Assembly (NCBI GenBank): GCA_002346675.1
Contig: DEAI01000006.1
Coordinates: 57,504-121,503, forward strand
Direction of reading: 5' to 3'
DNA from: Fidelibacterota bacterium UBA2986
Lineage (GTDB): Bacteria > Fidelibacterota > Marinisomatia > Marinisomatales > AB-629-J13
Length of the DNA: 64,000 bases
Positions 26,653-35,856 of this stretch are shown here, piece by piece; the stretch's first letter is position 1; each line of letters begins with the position of its first letter. A program made the translations under genes and the position numbers. A model generated the notes under the pieces. It worked only from the letters and a program-made list of their open reading frames with translations, did no database searches and had not been told where the DNA came from.

Positions 26653-27991
26653 AAGAATTCAGTTTATTCAATACAGTATCTTTTATTTCTATCATTCGTT
26701 CATTTGTTTTTGCTTCGAATCTGCAGACAATAACCGGCTGAGTATTCGATGCTCTTACTAATCCCCATCCGTCACCAAATTTTATCCTTACACCGTCAAT
26801 TGTACTACAGTCATATTTAGAAGAGAAATAATCATGGGAGGTTTTAGCTATTTTAAATTTTTCTTCATCTGATTTACACTCTAATCTCATCTCTGGTGTT
26901 GAAAAATACTTGGGTATATCTTTTCTTAGTTCAGATAATGAGAGTGTATTCCTTGATAAAGTTTGAATAGTACGGGCAGCAACATAAATTGCATCGTCAT
27001 AGCCGTAGTAATCATCAGCAAAAAATATATGACCGCTCATTTCTCCTCCAAATTTACACTTTGATTCAGCCATTTTTTGCTTGATAAGTGAGTGGCCTGT
27101 TTTCCACATTATGGGCCTTCCTCCCGCTTTGATGATCATATCCTCCAATGCCTGTGAACATTTTACATCAAATAGGATTTCATCTCCTTCATTGATCAAT
27201 TCAGGTAGAAAGAGAGTCATCAATTGATCCGCCCATAAAATCTCTCCCTGATCATCCACAACCCCAATTCGGTCTGCATCTCCATCAAAGGCGATTCCTA
27301 TATCATATTTTCCTGTTTTCATTTCAGAAATTAAATCTGATAGGTTTTTTTCAACGGTCGGATCGGGATGGTGGTTTGGAAAGTTGCCATCCACATCGCA
27401 ATACAGTTCTTTTAACTCTATTCCTAGCTTTTTATATAGCCTCGGTGCAATGAGGCATCCGGCAGCATTTGCACAGTCTAAAACAACTCTCATAGGTCTT
27501 TCAAGAGTAATCTTATCTAAAACCATCTCCATATATTCCTTGCGAATATTATATGGGGCTTCATCTCCATCTCCTTCTTCAAACTTTCTAAGCTCAATAA
27601 TTTTTCTAATATCTTGGATTGCTTGTCCATAAACCGGTTTATTAAACATAGATATTTTAAATCCATTAAATTCTGGAGGATTATGGCTGCCTGTAATTTG
27701 AACAGCACCACCTACTCCTAATTTAAACATACTGAAATAATTTACTGGTGTTGGAAGCAGTCCCAGTTTAATGACATCTATTCCCGTAGATAAAACTCCC
27801 TCTTTGAATTTATTCATTAGCTCAGGAGTTGATAATCTTATATCACCGCTAAGAGTTAGCTCTCTACCACCATTCCTTTTGAGATAAGTTCCAAATCCTT
27901 TCCCCAGAAGTTCAACCACCTCTGGGGGAAAATCTACAGTCACCTCTCCTCTAATATCATATTCTCTAAAAATATATGGATTAATTTTCAT
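26621..27991 (-). CDS. Phosphomannomutase/phosphoglucomutase
   Basis: 456 residues of the alpha-D-phosphohexomutase family (AlgC/ManB type). Moves phosphate between C6 and C1 of mannose or glucose. Seen: N-terminal FREYDIRGEV, phosphoserine loop QITGSHNPPEFNGFKI (Ser near 102), metal loop FDGDADRIGVVD and sugar loop GGEMSGHIFF, then the phosphate-binding RASNTQPVIVCRFEA. All four family loops are intact. With the PGI/PMI gene downstream it forms a path from fructose-6-P to mannose-1-P or glucose-1-P for LPS and glycan precursors. Confidence 0.93.
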   Translation of the reverse strand: MKINPYIFREYDIRGEVTVDFPPEVVELLGKGFGTYLKRNGGRELTLSGDIRLSTPELMNKFKEGVLSTGIDVIKLGLLPTPVNYFSMFKLGVGGAVQITGSHNPPEFNGFKISMFNKPVYGQAIQDIRKIIELRKFEEGDGDEAPYNIRKEYMEMVLDKITLERPMRVVLDCANAAGCLIAPRLYKKLGIELKELYCDVDGNFPNHHPDPTVEKNLSDLISEMKTGKYDIGIAFDGDADRIGVVDDQGEILWADQLMTLFLPELINEGDEILFDVKCSQALEDMIIKAGGRPIMWKTGHSLIKQKMAESKCKFGGEMSGHIFFADDYYGYDDAIYVAARTIQTLSRNTLSLSELRKDIPKYFSTPEMRLECKSDEEKFKIAKTSHDYFSSKYDCSTIDGVRIKFGDGWGLVRASNTQPVIVCRFEAKTNERMIEIKDTVLNKLNSFGELRTSVEH

Positions 27992-28064
27992 TGTTCCTTC
28001 TTGATATATAGTGAAAAACTAAGTTGAATAAGCGATTTAATTTAGTGATGTTTTAAATGGAGTC

Positions 28065-28964
28065 TTAGATTTCTTTCAGCACTTTACTCAAAAATCCTCC
28101 TGCATTTTCTAACTCTAGTTCAGCTTTCTGATGAGTGCATTTTTTTAATATCATGACAATCGCTTTTTTTACTGATTTATCGGCTTCTAGTAATTTTTCT
28201 CGAGCAGTTTCATAATCACTTTTGGTCAATTGTGTAATGATCCGAACTCCTCTATCTATCAGTTTTTCGTTGACCGCCATGAGATCAACCATAAGATTTC
28301 CATAGACCTTCCCCAATTTTATCATGGTCGTTGTAGAGATCATGTTCAATACCAATTTGGTTGCTGTTCCTGCTTTCATTCGTGTAGAACCTGTGATGAT
28401 TTCAGGTCCTGTTTCTACTTTTATTAATGAATCAACCGTTACCGGATAATAGGGTTCAGAGTTGCAGACTATCATACTGGTTTTTGCTCCCAATTGTTGG
28501 GAATATGTTAAAGCTGATTGGACATAAACAGCTGCTCCGCTGGTGCTTATTCCGATCACAATATCTCCGGAGGAAACTCCATTTTCTTTTAGATCATGAA
28601 TTCCATTTTCCGAAATATCTTCAGCGCCCTCAACTGATCTTTTTAGAGCTTTATCTCCACCTGCAATGATTCCTGTGAACCATTCAGAAGGTGCAGAAAA
28701 AGTCGGTGGAATTTCAGATGCATCTAAAACTCCAAGTCTTCCGCTGGTTCCTGCTCCAACATAAAATATTCTATTACCATTTTTCAGTGCTGTCACACAG
28801 TATGAAACAGTCTCTCTGATCTGTGGAATTGCTTTTTTCACTGCATCTGCTACACATTTATCTTCAGAGTTGATGATGCGTAGAATATTTTCAGTTGATT
28901 TTAAATCTATGGACTCCGAAATGGGATTCTTTTTTTCTGTTGTCAGATTTGCTCGAGATCTCAT
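28065..28964 (-). CDS. murQ: N-acetylmuramic acid 6-phosphate etherase
   Basis: 299 residues from the ATG at 28964 (MRSRANLTTEKKNP); a TTG at 28976 would add four residues. Cleaves the lactyl ether of MurNAc-6-P during peptidoglycan recycling. SIS fold with FYVGAGTSGRLGVLDASEIPPTF, VIGISTSGAAVYVQSAL, and ITGSTRMKAGTATKLVLNMIS, the hallmark of MurQ; the catalytic Glu is in the ASEIPPT region. The C-terminal UBA-like helical part is shortened but present. Divergent from prmA. Confidence 0.94.
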   Translation of the reverse strand: MRSRANLTTEKKNPISESIDLKSTENILRIINSEDKCVADAVKKAIPQIRETVSYCVTALKNGNRIFYVGAGTSGRLGVLDASEIPPTFSAPSEWFTGIIAGGDKALKRSVEGAEDISENGIHDLKENGVSSGDIVIGISTSGAAVYVQSALTYSQQLGAKTSMIVCNSEPYYPVTVDSLIKVETGPEIITGSTRMKAGTATKLVLNMISTTTMIKLGKVYGNLMVDLMAVNEKLIDRGVRIITQLTKSDYETAREKLLEADKSVKKAIVMILKKCTHQKAELELENAGGFLSKVLKEI

Positions 28965-29031
28965 TATTCTGTTCAATAACTAAATAAATTTAAACTAAAA
29001 TCTAACCAATTATAAATGAGTTTAGATAGTA

Positions 29032-29916
29032 ATGGATATATCTGAAATAAAACAATGGTTAAATCTAAGTGTAAGAATTTCACAGGAATTTATTGAACAG
29101 TTTACAGATTGTGCAGTAGAACTTGGGGCAATCTCTGTCTGGATAGACTGTGATGTCGTGGAAAATGGAACACATTTTTTAAACCAAATAGAAAAAGATG
29201 AACTGATATTAACTCTCACGTTTAAACAGGACATCAACCCTGAATCTTTTTTGCAGGAACTATGCAGGGAGGTCGGACTGAAACAGATTCCATCTTTTGA
29301 GTTGAAATGGATTCCAGACCAAGAGTGGGTTTCTTATACACAGGACCTATATAAACCTATTAAAATCAGTGAAGCCCTCTGGATTTGTCCGTCATTTGAG
29401 AAGATCACAGATAAAAATGCAATCAATGTGATGATTGAACCTGGAATGGCCTTTGGAACAGGAACTCATCCAACAACCCAAATGTGTCTGGAATGGATTT
29501 CAAAAAATGCTCAAAATAAAACTAAAGCTCTGGATTATGGATGCGGAACGGGAATCTTAGGAATCACAGCATTCAAGTGTGGAATACCGTTTGTAACGGC
29601 AGTAGATAATGATAAAAAAGCACTAGAAATTACCAAATCAAATTCCAAGCTAAATGGTGCTGAAATAATTGTTGTACACCCTGAGACACCAATTAATGAT
29701 TCTTTTGATATTGTCGTAGCAAATATTCTGGCAAACCCGCTAATTGAAATGAAAAATGAATTATCACGATATGTTAAACCAAGTGGATATCTGATCCTGT
29801 CCGGGATTCAAGCTCATCAATCTGAAAAGGTAATCCTCGAATATAGTAATTTGATCAAAATAATGATATTGCACACTCAAAGTGATTGGGTACTTTTAGG
29901 AGGCAGAAAAACCTAA
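29032..29916 (+). CDS. prmA: Ribosomal protein L11 methyltransferase
   Basis: 294 residues, normal for PrmA. SAM-dependent trimethylation of L11. The N-terminal substrate-recognition domain is followed by the signature MIEPGMAFGTGTHPTTQMCLEW, then the Rossmann motif ALDYGCGTGILGITAFKCG and the catalytic loop VVANILANPLIEM. It is divergent from murQ (67 nt between start codons) and converges with the AGCS symporter, their ends overlapping by four bases. Confidence 0.95.
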   Translation: MDISEIKQWLNLSVRISQEFIEQFTDCAVELGAISVWIDCDVVENGTHFLNQIEKDELILTLTFKQDINPESFLQELCREVGLKQIPSFELKWIPDQEWVSYTQDLYKPIKISEALWICPSFEKITDKNAINVMIEPGMAFGTGTHPTTQMCLEWISKNAQNKTKALDYGCGTGILGITAFKCGIPFVTAVDNDKKALEITKSNSKLNGAEIIVVHPETPINDSFDIVVANILANPLIEMKNELSRYVKPSGYLILSGIQAHQSEKVILEYSNLIKIMILHTQSDWVLLGGRKT

Positions 29917-31271
29917 TTCATTTTTGTAAAATATCTTTTCGCCTCCTCCATCACTTTTGGTGCCAGCAAAAGCGTTGATATCAATGTAGGAATAACCATT
30001 AAGGCAAACATTCCATCCACAAAGTTTATGGCAATATCAAGGGAGACAATGGAAGCTACGAAAATCATACATACATAAAACCAGTTGTATGCCGGTTTCC
30101 ATTTAGTTCCAAAAATATATCCTGCACATTTTCTTCCGTAATAAGAATAGCCAAACATTGTGGAGAGGCTAAAAGTCAGAACCGCCAAAATCATTAACAA
30201 TTTCCCTGGCACGCCCATTTCCTTTTCAAAGGCAAGAGCTGTTAGAGTTACACCATTGGCCTCTGTATCATATAGCCCCGAAATCAATATAACAAAAGCG
30301 GTAACCGAACATACTATGATCGTGTCAATGAACGGCCCCAGCATAGCCACCAACCCCTCTCTAACAGGCTCTTTTGTTTTTGCCGCGCCATGTGCCATTG
30401 CCTCTGTACCGGTTCCGGCTTCATTGGAAAAAACACCCCTCTTAATTCCAATAATGATCAATGAGCCCAGTGCACCTCCAAGAACAGCGTCTCCAGTGAA
30501 CGCATCTTTAAAGATCAATAAAATTAACGATGGGATTTCACTGATGTGCGACAATAAAATAAATACAGCTGATAAAAAATAAATCCCAACCATTAGGGGA
30601 ACCAGTCTTGAGGCAACTTTTGCAATCCTTTTGATGCCTCCAAAAACAACTATTCCAACAACAATGGCAACACATATTCCTGTTATTCCATCTCCCAGAA
30701 TTTGTGACTCCTGAAATAATCCCAGAGGTCTATGAACAAAGTCACGGATAATCTGTGCCAATTGATTCGCCTGGAAAAAGGTGAGACAGCCAAACATCCC
30801 TGAGATACTAAAGAAAACCGCCAGCGGTTTAAATTTTTTTCCCAATCCGGTCTCAATAAAATACATTGGTCCTCCCTGAATTTCGCCGGAATCATCCTCG
30901 CCCCGATACATAACAGAGAGTGTACAGGTGAAAAACTTAGTTCCCATTCCTAAAATAGCGCTCAACCACATCCAAAATAGAACTCCCGGACCGCCCGTAT
31001 GAATGGCAACGGCAACTCCCGCAATGTTTCCCATTCCCACTGTACTTGCGAGGGCACTAGAGAGAGCTTCAAAGTGGGAGATTTGTCCGGGATCATCATC
31101 GGAATCATATTTCCCTCGCAATATGTTCACCGCATGACCGAGATACCTGAATGGAATCAATCTGCAGAATAATGTAAAAAATATCCCGCTTGATATTAGG
31201 ACAACCACCAGAGGCATGCTCCACATAACCTCAGCAAAAGTTGACATTATCTTATCTAAATATTTAACCAT
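29913..31271 (-). CDS. Sodium:alanine symporter family (AGCS) permease
   Basis: 452 residues with about 10-11 transmembrane helices. Na+-coupled uptake of alanine, glycine or related amino acids. Diagnostic AGCS segments: ALASTVGMGNIAGVAVAIHTGGPGVLFWMWLSAILGMGTKF near residues 67-110, GEIQGGPMYFIETGLG, and GVFSNEAGTGTEAMAHGAAKTKEPVREGLVAMLGPFIDT near 270-310. There is no glycine riboswitch in the short upstream region, although this family is often under one. Divergent from the LptF/G-type permease. Confidence 0.94.
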   Translation of the reverse strand: MVKYLDKIMSTFAEVMWSMPLVVVLISSGIFFTLFCRLIPFRYLGHAVNILRGKYDSDDDPGQISHFEALSSALASTVGMGNIAGVAVAIHTGGPGVLFWMWLSAILGMGTKFFTCTLSVMYRGEDDSGEIQGGPMYFIETGLGKKFKPLAVFFSISGMFGCLTFFQANQLAQIIRDFVHRPLGLFQESQILGDGITGICVAIVVGIVVFGGIKRIAKVASRLVPLMVGIYFLSAVFILLSHISEIPSLILLIFKDAFTGDAVLGGALGSLIIIGIKRGVFSNEAGTGTEAMAHGAAKTKEPVREGLVAMLGPFIDTIIVCSVTAFVILISGLYDTEANGVTLTALAFEKEMGVPGKLLMILAVLTFSLSTMFGYSYYGRKCAGYIFGTKWKPAYNWFYVCMIFVASIVSLDIAINFVDGMFALMVIPTLISTLLLAPKVMEEAKRYFTKMN

Positions 31272-31355
31272 TATATTTCTGCTTTAAAATACCTACCAAT
31301 TATGTTTCAAATTAGGTGCAAATTACGGAAATTCATGGTTTAGTTTACACTAACA

Positions 31356-32453
31356 ATGAGAAAACTTGACCTATACCTCATTCGCCAGTTTATTACCTTT
31401 TTAGGACTAATCCTAATAGGGTTCCAACTCATCTTTATTATTGTTGATGTTTTTGAGAACTTAGATAAATTCATTGACAATAAGGTGCCCCTGAAAGTTG
31501 TCATCCTTTATTATACTTATACCCTGCCATGGTTTATAAATATTGGTCTTCCAATGGCTGTCCTCATTGCAACAGTTTTCAGTATGGGCCTGCTGGTGAA
31601 GAGAAATGAGTGGACCGCAATGAAATCATCCGGAATCAGTCTATATCGAATTGTCATCCCGTTTTTGTTCGTCAGTTCCCTAGTGAGTCTGGGGTCATTT
31701 TATCTTGATAATTCCCTGGTAAGCTTGGGAAATGAAAAAAAAGCTGAGATTAAGAACGAATATATGAAACGAAAATCAAGTAATTCAAAAAACAAGCAGA
31801 AAGTGCTGAAAGATTTATTTTTCCAAAAAGAAAAAAAACTTCATCTGTCAATTTCAAAATTTAAGGTGAGAGATAGATCTGCTGATAAGGTAACGCTCAT
31901 CTCACTGAAAAACGAGCTGCTTCATCAAAGAGTTGACAGCAAAAAAATGGTCTGGCAGGATTCTCTCTCTCTCTGGAAATTAAAAGATTACTCCATTCGA
32001 AATTTTGATGAGCAGGGGATGGAATCAACTGTGGTGATCTCATCAGAAGATACACTGATGAACGTCTCATTCACACCAGAAGAACTGGTTCAAAAATATA
32101 AATCTCCTGAAGAACTGAATATTTATGAACTGAATACCAGAATTAAAAAACTGAAAGAGAATGGTGTAAATACAGTCCGATGGGAGGTTGCGAAACATTT
32201 CAAAATTTCCTTTGCATTTACCAGCATCATTATAATGCTATTTGGTATCTCACTGGCTGTTATAAATCCATCCGGTGGACTCTCTTTGGGAGCAGGAATG
32301 AGTATTTTTGTGATCTTTTCTTACTACGCATTTATAAAATTTGGACAATCCCTCGGTATAAAAGGCGTTATCAGTCCCCTTTTGTCTGCATGGATGGGAA
32401 ACATTGTTTTTATAATTGGAGGAATTATTCTATTAAAATTGGTTAGAAAATAG
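31356..32453 (+). CDS. LptF/LptG-family LPS export permease (YjgP/YjgQ)
   Basis: 365 residues with the family layout: three N-terminal transmembrane helices (about 12-34, 53-75, 98-118), a large periplasmic beta-jellyroll region (about 130-265) rich in Lys and Ser, and three C-terminal helices (278-300, 306-325, 337-360). The opening RKLDLYLIRQFITFLGLILIGFQLIFI and the PMAVLIATVFSMG helix are typical. LptF and LptG form the membrane part of the LptB2FGC ABC extractor that drives LPS to the outer membrane. Whether it is F or G is unclear; the partner is outside the window. Confidence 0.9.
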   Translation: MRKLDLYLIRQFITFLGLILIGFQLIFIIVDVFENLDKFIDNKVPLKVVILYYTYTLPWFINIGLPMAVLIATVFSMGLLVKRNEWTAMKSSGISLYRIVIPFLFVSSLVSLGSFYLDNSLVSLGNEKKAEIKNEYMKRKSSNSKNKQKVLKDLFFQKEKKLHLSISKFKVRDRSADKVTLISLKNELLHQRVDSKKMVWQDSLSLWKLKDYSIRNFDEQGMESTVVISSEDTLMNVSFTPEELVQKYKSPEELNIYELNTRIKKLKENGVNTVRWEVAKHFKISFAFTSIIIMLFGISLAVINPSGGLSLGAGMSIFVIFSYYAFIKFGQSLGIKGVISPLLSAWMGNIVFIIGGIILLKLVRK

Positions 32454-32523
32454 TAGAATATATTTTAGTTATTAAATCCGTTTTAATTTTTATAAAATTG
32501 CCAAATAGTACAATAGTATATAA

Positions 32524-34368
32524 ATGATTAATAGCAACTTGATACATTATACAATAAAATCAATTCTTTGGTTTATACTCATAATGGTAATAGAAAATAA
32601 TTTTGCCAGAGCCGATCCCTGGTTCCATATATTAAGTATTTTTTTATTAAGTATCCCTGTAGGATTGGGTGGTATTTACACAAACACTGTTCTCCAAATC
32701 CATAGATTAAAAATATTTTCTACTTTGGGTATACTATACGGATTTTTTTCTCGGAGATCTTTGAGGATCTGCTCATGGGTTTGTTGGGCTATATTTTCAT
32801 CATTTTTTATGTTTATTCAATTTCATTTCTATAACAAATTAGATTGGTTTACTTTTTTCCTTGTTATCCCAATATTCGGTTTTGTTTTCAGAATAATTCA
32901 AAAAAAATCTGATCAAGAATTAAAACCTTATATAAGCACTGCTTTTACAATTCGTTTTACTAGATATATTGTCCCAATAATCATGCTGTCGATCTACGTT
33001 ATTTTATCTCTTTTTTTCACTGATAAAGTTGAGTATTCTACAATGAATGAAGCTATAATTGCTAAAAAAGCTAATGTTTCAGATATAACGAGCAATGGGC
33101 TTGTTAAGAAAGTTGCTCTATCTTTGGCATTTTATAATGGAAGTTTAACTTTTGCACTTGGACATTTAGAACACTTCACTATAAATACATTCCTACAGTT
33201 GGTTCTATTTGGATTTGGAAACTTAGTGATTTTCTATAATGCTTGTGCAATTCTTACATGTTTCCTTATTCCTAGAGTTGAGTATCGACGTGTTTTTGGT
33301 CCATTGAGTGAAAAAAAAATTCCTCAGAAAGTACCTAATGCTCGCATAGCTGGTATTTCTGCTGTTACTGCATTCTTGAGTTTATTTATATATGTTCCTT
33401 TATTTGTGGGTATTAATGCATACGTTAAGTCACCTGATTTCGAAAGGATAGAAGATATTATAGGACGAGGTATAAAACCAGTGGTTAACATATTTGATGG
33501 AACTGATTATAGATACTATGAAACTGGAACACCAGATAGTATTCAGGCAACCACATTTGAGGCTTTGGTGACAATTAGATTATCTAAAAAACAATTAGAA
33601 GGTCAAATTGACCATGCATTTGATAATATAGAATTAAATGTAGATAATTATCTAGATTGGTATTATAGCTTGTCAGGTGAATATGGAAGATTAGCAAAAA
33701 TGTTGTTCAATGAGCTTGATGCTTATATGATAGAAAAACTTGATGAACATTTAAAACAAGGGGATGCTTTTAAAAGGGTTGAGATAGCATTAAATGAAAC
33801 GCTCACGAATCATAAAAATGCTCTAATTAAATATAATAATACTGTACAAAATATTTTGAAAAATAATAGGATTATTCAGACTGATAGTACAGAATATCAA
33901 GTGGTAAAAACAATAGAGTTAAAGAATTTAATCCTCCCTCTAAGTCATCAAGATGTGATTGGATTTGAGCAAAGGTTACGCGCTTCGAGTGGCGTTGGCG
34001 CAGCAACTGGTGTTGTTACGGGTGTAGCTGTAAAAGGCATTCTTGAAAAGGCAGCTAGTAAAGGCACTCTTAAAATGGCAGCAAAAGCATTAAGTAAGGT
34101 TATTTTTTCAAAAACAGCATCCGGTATAGGAGGTTTGATAGGTGCAACTATCGGTTCAATTATTCCAGTTGTAGGAACAGCAGCAGGAGCAGTTGTAGGT
34201 GGTACAGTTACTGCTTTAATTGCTGGTGTCTCTGTAGAAATGATTATGATTGAGCTTGAGGAAAAAATGAGTCGGGAAGATTTCAAAAAAGATATGCTTC
34301 TAGCAATAGAAGAAGCTAAGTTTGAATTCAAACAGAAAATATTAAACAACAGTCTTCGAACGGAATAA
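32524..34368 (+). CDS. Large membrane protein of unknown function with glycine-rich C-terminal hydrophobic segment
   Basis: 614 residues, no family recognised. The N-terminal half has about six to eight hydrophobic helices (roughly 12-25, 33-52, 85-100, 110-130, 148-170, 235-260, 290-310). Residues 310-480 are soluble and helical with many charged residues. Residues 480-580 form a small-residue-rich segment (SGVGAATGVVTGVAVKG, then SGIGGLIGATIGSIIPVVG and AAGAVVGGTVTALIAGV), resembling glycine-zipper or pore-forming hairpins, before a charged tail. Base composition is as AT-rich as its surroundings. It heads a small accessory group with the HTH-DUF1232 and DUF1232 genes. A pore or membrane-remodelling role is only a guess. 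Confidence 0.65.
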   Translation: MINSNLIHYTIKSILWFILIMVIENNFARADPWFHILSIFLLSIPVGLGGIYTNTVLQIHRLKIFSTLGILYGFFSRRSLRICSWVCWAIFSSFFMFIQFHFYNKLDWFTFFLVIPIFGFVFRIIQKKSDQELKPYISTAFTIRFTRYIVPIIMLSIYVILSLFFTDKVEYSTMNEAIIAKKANVSDITSNGLVKKVALSLAFYNGSLTFALGHLEHFTINTFLQLVLFGFGNLVIFYNACAILTCFLIPRVEYRRVFGPLSEKKIPQKVPNARIAGISAVTAFLSLFIYVPLFVGINAYVKSPDFERIEDIIGRGIKPVVNIFDGTDYRYYETGTPDSIQATTFEALVTIRLSKKQLEGQIDHAFDNIELNVDNYLDWYYSLSGEYGRLAKMLFNELDAYMIEKLDEHLKQGDAFKRVEIALNETLTNHKNALIKYNNTVQNILKNNRIIQTDSTEYQVVKTIELKNLILPLSHQDVIGFEQRLRASSGVGAATGVVTGVAVKGILEKAASKGTLKMAAKALSKVIFSKTASGIGGLIGATIGSIIPVVGTAAGAVVGGTVTALIAGVSVEMIMIELEEKMSREDFKKDMLLAIEEAKFEFKQKILNNSLRTE

Positions 34369-34402
34369 ATCTCTCTAATTTGTCATATTCTTGAGATTTT
34401 TT
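34367..34402 (+). terminator. Weak candidate terminator after the large membrane-protein gene
   Basis: AAATCTC (34367-34373) pairs with GAGATTT (34393-34399) around a 19-nt loop, followed by TTTTG. It begins inside the stop codon. The stem is short and the loop long, so confidence is low. It would separate the membrane-protein gene from the HTH-DUF1232 gene. Confidence 0.3.
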
Positions 34403-34560
34403 GTTTATAATGATTTATAGGTGGGAATGAAATTATTTCTTTTAATAATATGGTATAAGAATCATATCCACTCTATCCTTTTTATTACTAATATTAAATA
34501 TTTATTGTTTATTTATCATTATTATGATTATTATTAGTATATATTTAGGAGTAATAAATA

Positions 34561-35058
34561 ATGTTCACTGGAGAAAACATAAAGGAACTCAGAGTCAAGC
34601 TTGGTATTCAGCAGACAGAATTGGCTGAAAAATTAAACACAACCGTTCATACCATCCGGTACTGGGAGCAAAACCCAAATGTATCCATAAAATCCAAGTA
34701 TGAACCTATTCTTAAATTACTGTTAGAAGAAAATGTATACGATGAAAATATGGTATTGGTTAATGATGGATTTTTTAAAAAAATAAAAGAAAACTTGGCT
34801 CGCATTCCATTTCTCCGTGATGCAATAGCACTATACTTCTGTGCTGTTGCCCCTGAGACACCAATAAAGATGAAGGCGATTGCATTCGCGGCCCTTGCTT
34901 ATTTTATAATGCCCATAGATGCAATTCCAGATGCAATTCCTATAGCTGGTTTTACAGATGATGCTGCTATGATTATAGGGGCTATAGCTACCCTTGAATC
35001 TATAATGACGGACGAATATCGTATTAAAGCTGAAGAATGGCTAAATAAGCTTACTTAA
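34561..35058 (+). CDS. XRE-type helix-turn-helix protein fused to a DUF1232 (YkvA) membrane domain
   Basis: 165 residues. Residues 3-55 form an HTH_3/XRE domain (IKELRVKLGIQQTELAEKLNTTVHTIRYWEQ). Residues 85-150 form a DUF1232 domain with two short hydrophobic helices (IAFAALAYFIMPIDAIPDAIPIAGFTDDAAMIIGA); the PxDxIPDxIPxxGxxDD core is diagnostic. A GGAG ribosome-binding site (TTAGGAGTAATAAATA) precedes the ATG. The combination suggests a membrane-linked transcription regulator. The DUF1232 half is clearly related to the protein at 35422-35793, so a duplication with HTH fusion is likely. Target genes unknown; the neighbouring accessory genes are natural candidates. Confidence 0.85.
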   Translation: MFTGENIKELRVKLGIQQTELAEKLNTTVHTIRYWEQNPNVSIKSKYEPILKLLLEENVYDENMVLVNDGFFKKIKENLARIPFLRDAIALYFCAVAPETPIKMKAIAFAALAYFIMPIDAIPDAIPIAGFTDDAAMIIGAIATLESIMTDEYRIKAEEWLNKLT

Positions 35059-35077
35059 TAAGTTAAAGGAAAATATT

Positions 35078-35392
35078 ATTAATCAACTTTCCCTATTTAC
35101 AAAATATAGTCTTCGAATAAGATTATCATCTATAGAAGATCTGTCACTTGAATCTATCGCAAAGATGGATGAGATTCAGATCTATGAGTTAAGTATCTCA
35201 ATCTTTCAGATGATGGAATTCTGGATGGAATGTTTAGAAAAACTAGATATTAATTCTGCTAATATAACACCCTACAAAAAAGCTTTACTTGACATCTCTG
35301 ACCTATGGTTCAAAAAAATGACCCAAGTGCTACAGCAAATTGACACCGGCAATAATTTTAGTAAAAAAATCAAAAAACTCATAAGTGTATAG
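35078..35392 (+). CDS. Small helical protein of unknown function, possible ATT start
   Basis: Seen with an ATG start at 35165 it has 75 residues, but no Shine-Dalgarno precedes that ATG. The same frame is open back to 35045, and an AAAGGA site (35065-35070) lies seven nt before an in-frame ATT at 35078, giving about 104 residues with a plausible start (then NQLSLFTKYSLRIRLSSIEDLSLESIAKMDEI). No ATG, GTG or TTG occurs in the extension. The protein is all-helical, amphipathic and rich in Leu, Ile and Lys; no family recognised. It lies between two DUF1232 genes and is probably co-transcribed. The ATG start remains possible. Confidence 0.55.
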   Translation: MNQLSLFTKYSLRIRLSSIEDLSLESIAKMDEIQIYELSISIFQMMEFWMECLEKLDINSANITPYKKALLDISDLWFKKMTQVLQQIDTGNNFSKKIKKLISV

Positions 35393-35421
35393 TTTATATA
35401 ATAAAATAGGAGAATACAAAT

Positions 35422-35793
35422 ATGAACATAAAAGAATCTAATATTTCAGATTGGAAAGACAAAGAGCCCAACCAAGAATCAGGGGGGAAAGTTCGTCAGA
35501 AATTTAAAGAATATTTAAAAAAAACCATTGGAAGTATCCCTTTTACAGAAGACGCTGTTGCCCTCTTTCTGTTATTTTTAGACCCTGAATATCCTTCCAT
35601 AAAAAAAGGAGTTGCTGTTTTTGCGCTGCTCTATTTTATCACGCCAGTTGATCTAGTACCAGATACTTTACCTGTTGTTGGATTTTTGGATGATGCTGGA
35701 ATAGTTGCAGCTGCAGTTAATATGTATCATGAAGACATTCCTATATATAGAGAGAAAGCAATAAAGTGGCTGGAAGATAATGATTTTAGATGA
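35422..35793 (+). CDS. DUF1232 (YkvA-family) small membrane protein
   Basis: 123 residues. A charged N-terminus (residues 1-40) precedes the DUF1232 core: TIGSIPFTEDAVALFLLFLDPEYPSIKKGVAVFALLYFITPVDLVPDTLPVVGFLDDAGIVAAAVNMY (in pieces), with two predicted membrane helices and the P-x-D-x-x-P-D-x-x-P signature. A strong AGGAG site precedes the ATG. It closely matches the C-terminal half of the HTH protein at 34561-35058. YkvA-type proteins are widespread but uncharacterised. It ends 63 nt before the convergent ahcY stop. Confidence 0.88.
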   Translation: MNIKESNISDWKDKEPNQESGGKVRQKFKEYLKKTIGSIPFTEDAVALFLLFLDPEYPSIKKGVAVFALLYFITPVDLVPDTLPVVGFLDDAGIVAAAVNMYHEDIPIYREKAIKWLEDNDFR

Positions 35794-35856
35794 TATGTCT
35801 ATAACTCAACCAATTTACAAAAAAGTAAAACGGGAAAAATTAAAATCTGTTATAAA

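Noticed and set aside
31272..31355. Glycine riboswitch before the AGCS symporter
   Set aside because: Only 84 nt separate it from the divergent LptF/G-type gene, and no glycine aptamer core is visible.
33948..34349. Minus-strand frame over the glycine-rich end of the large membrane protein
   Set aside because: It is a Thr/Ala/Pro-rich shadow of the Gly/Ala/Val codons on the plus strand, with no supporting signals.
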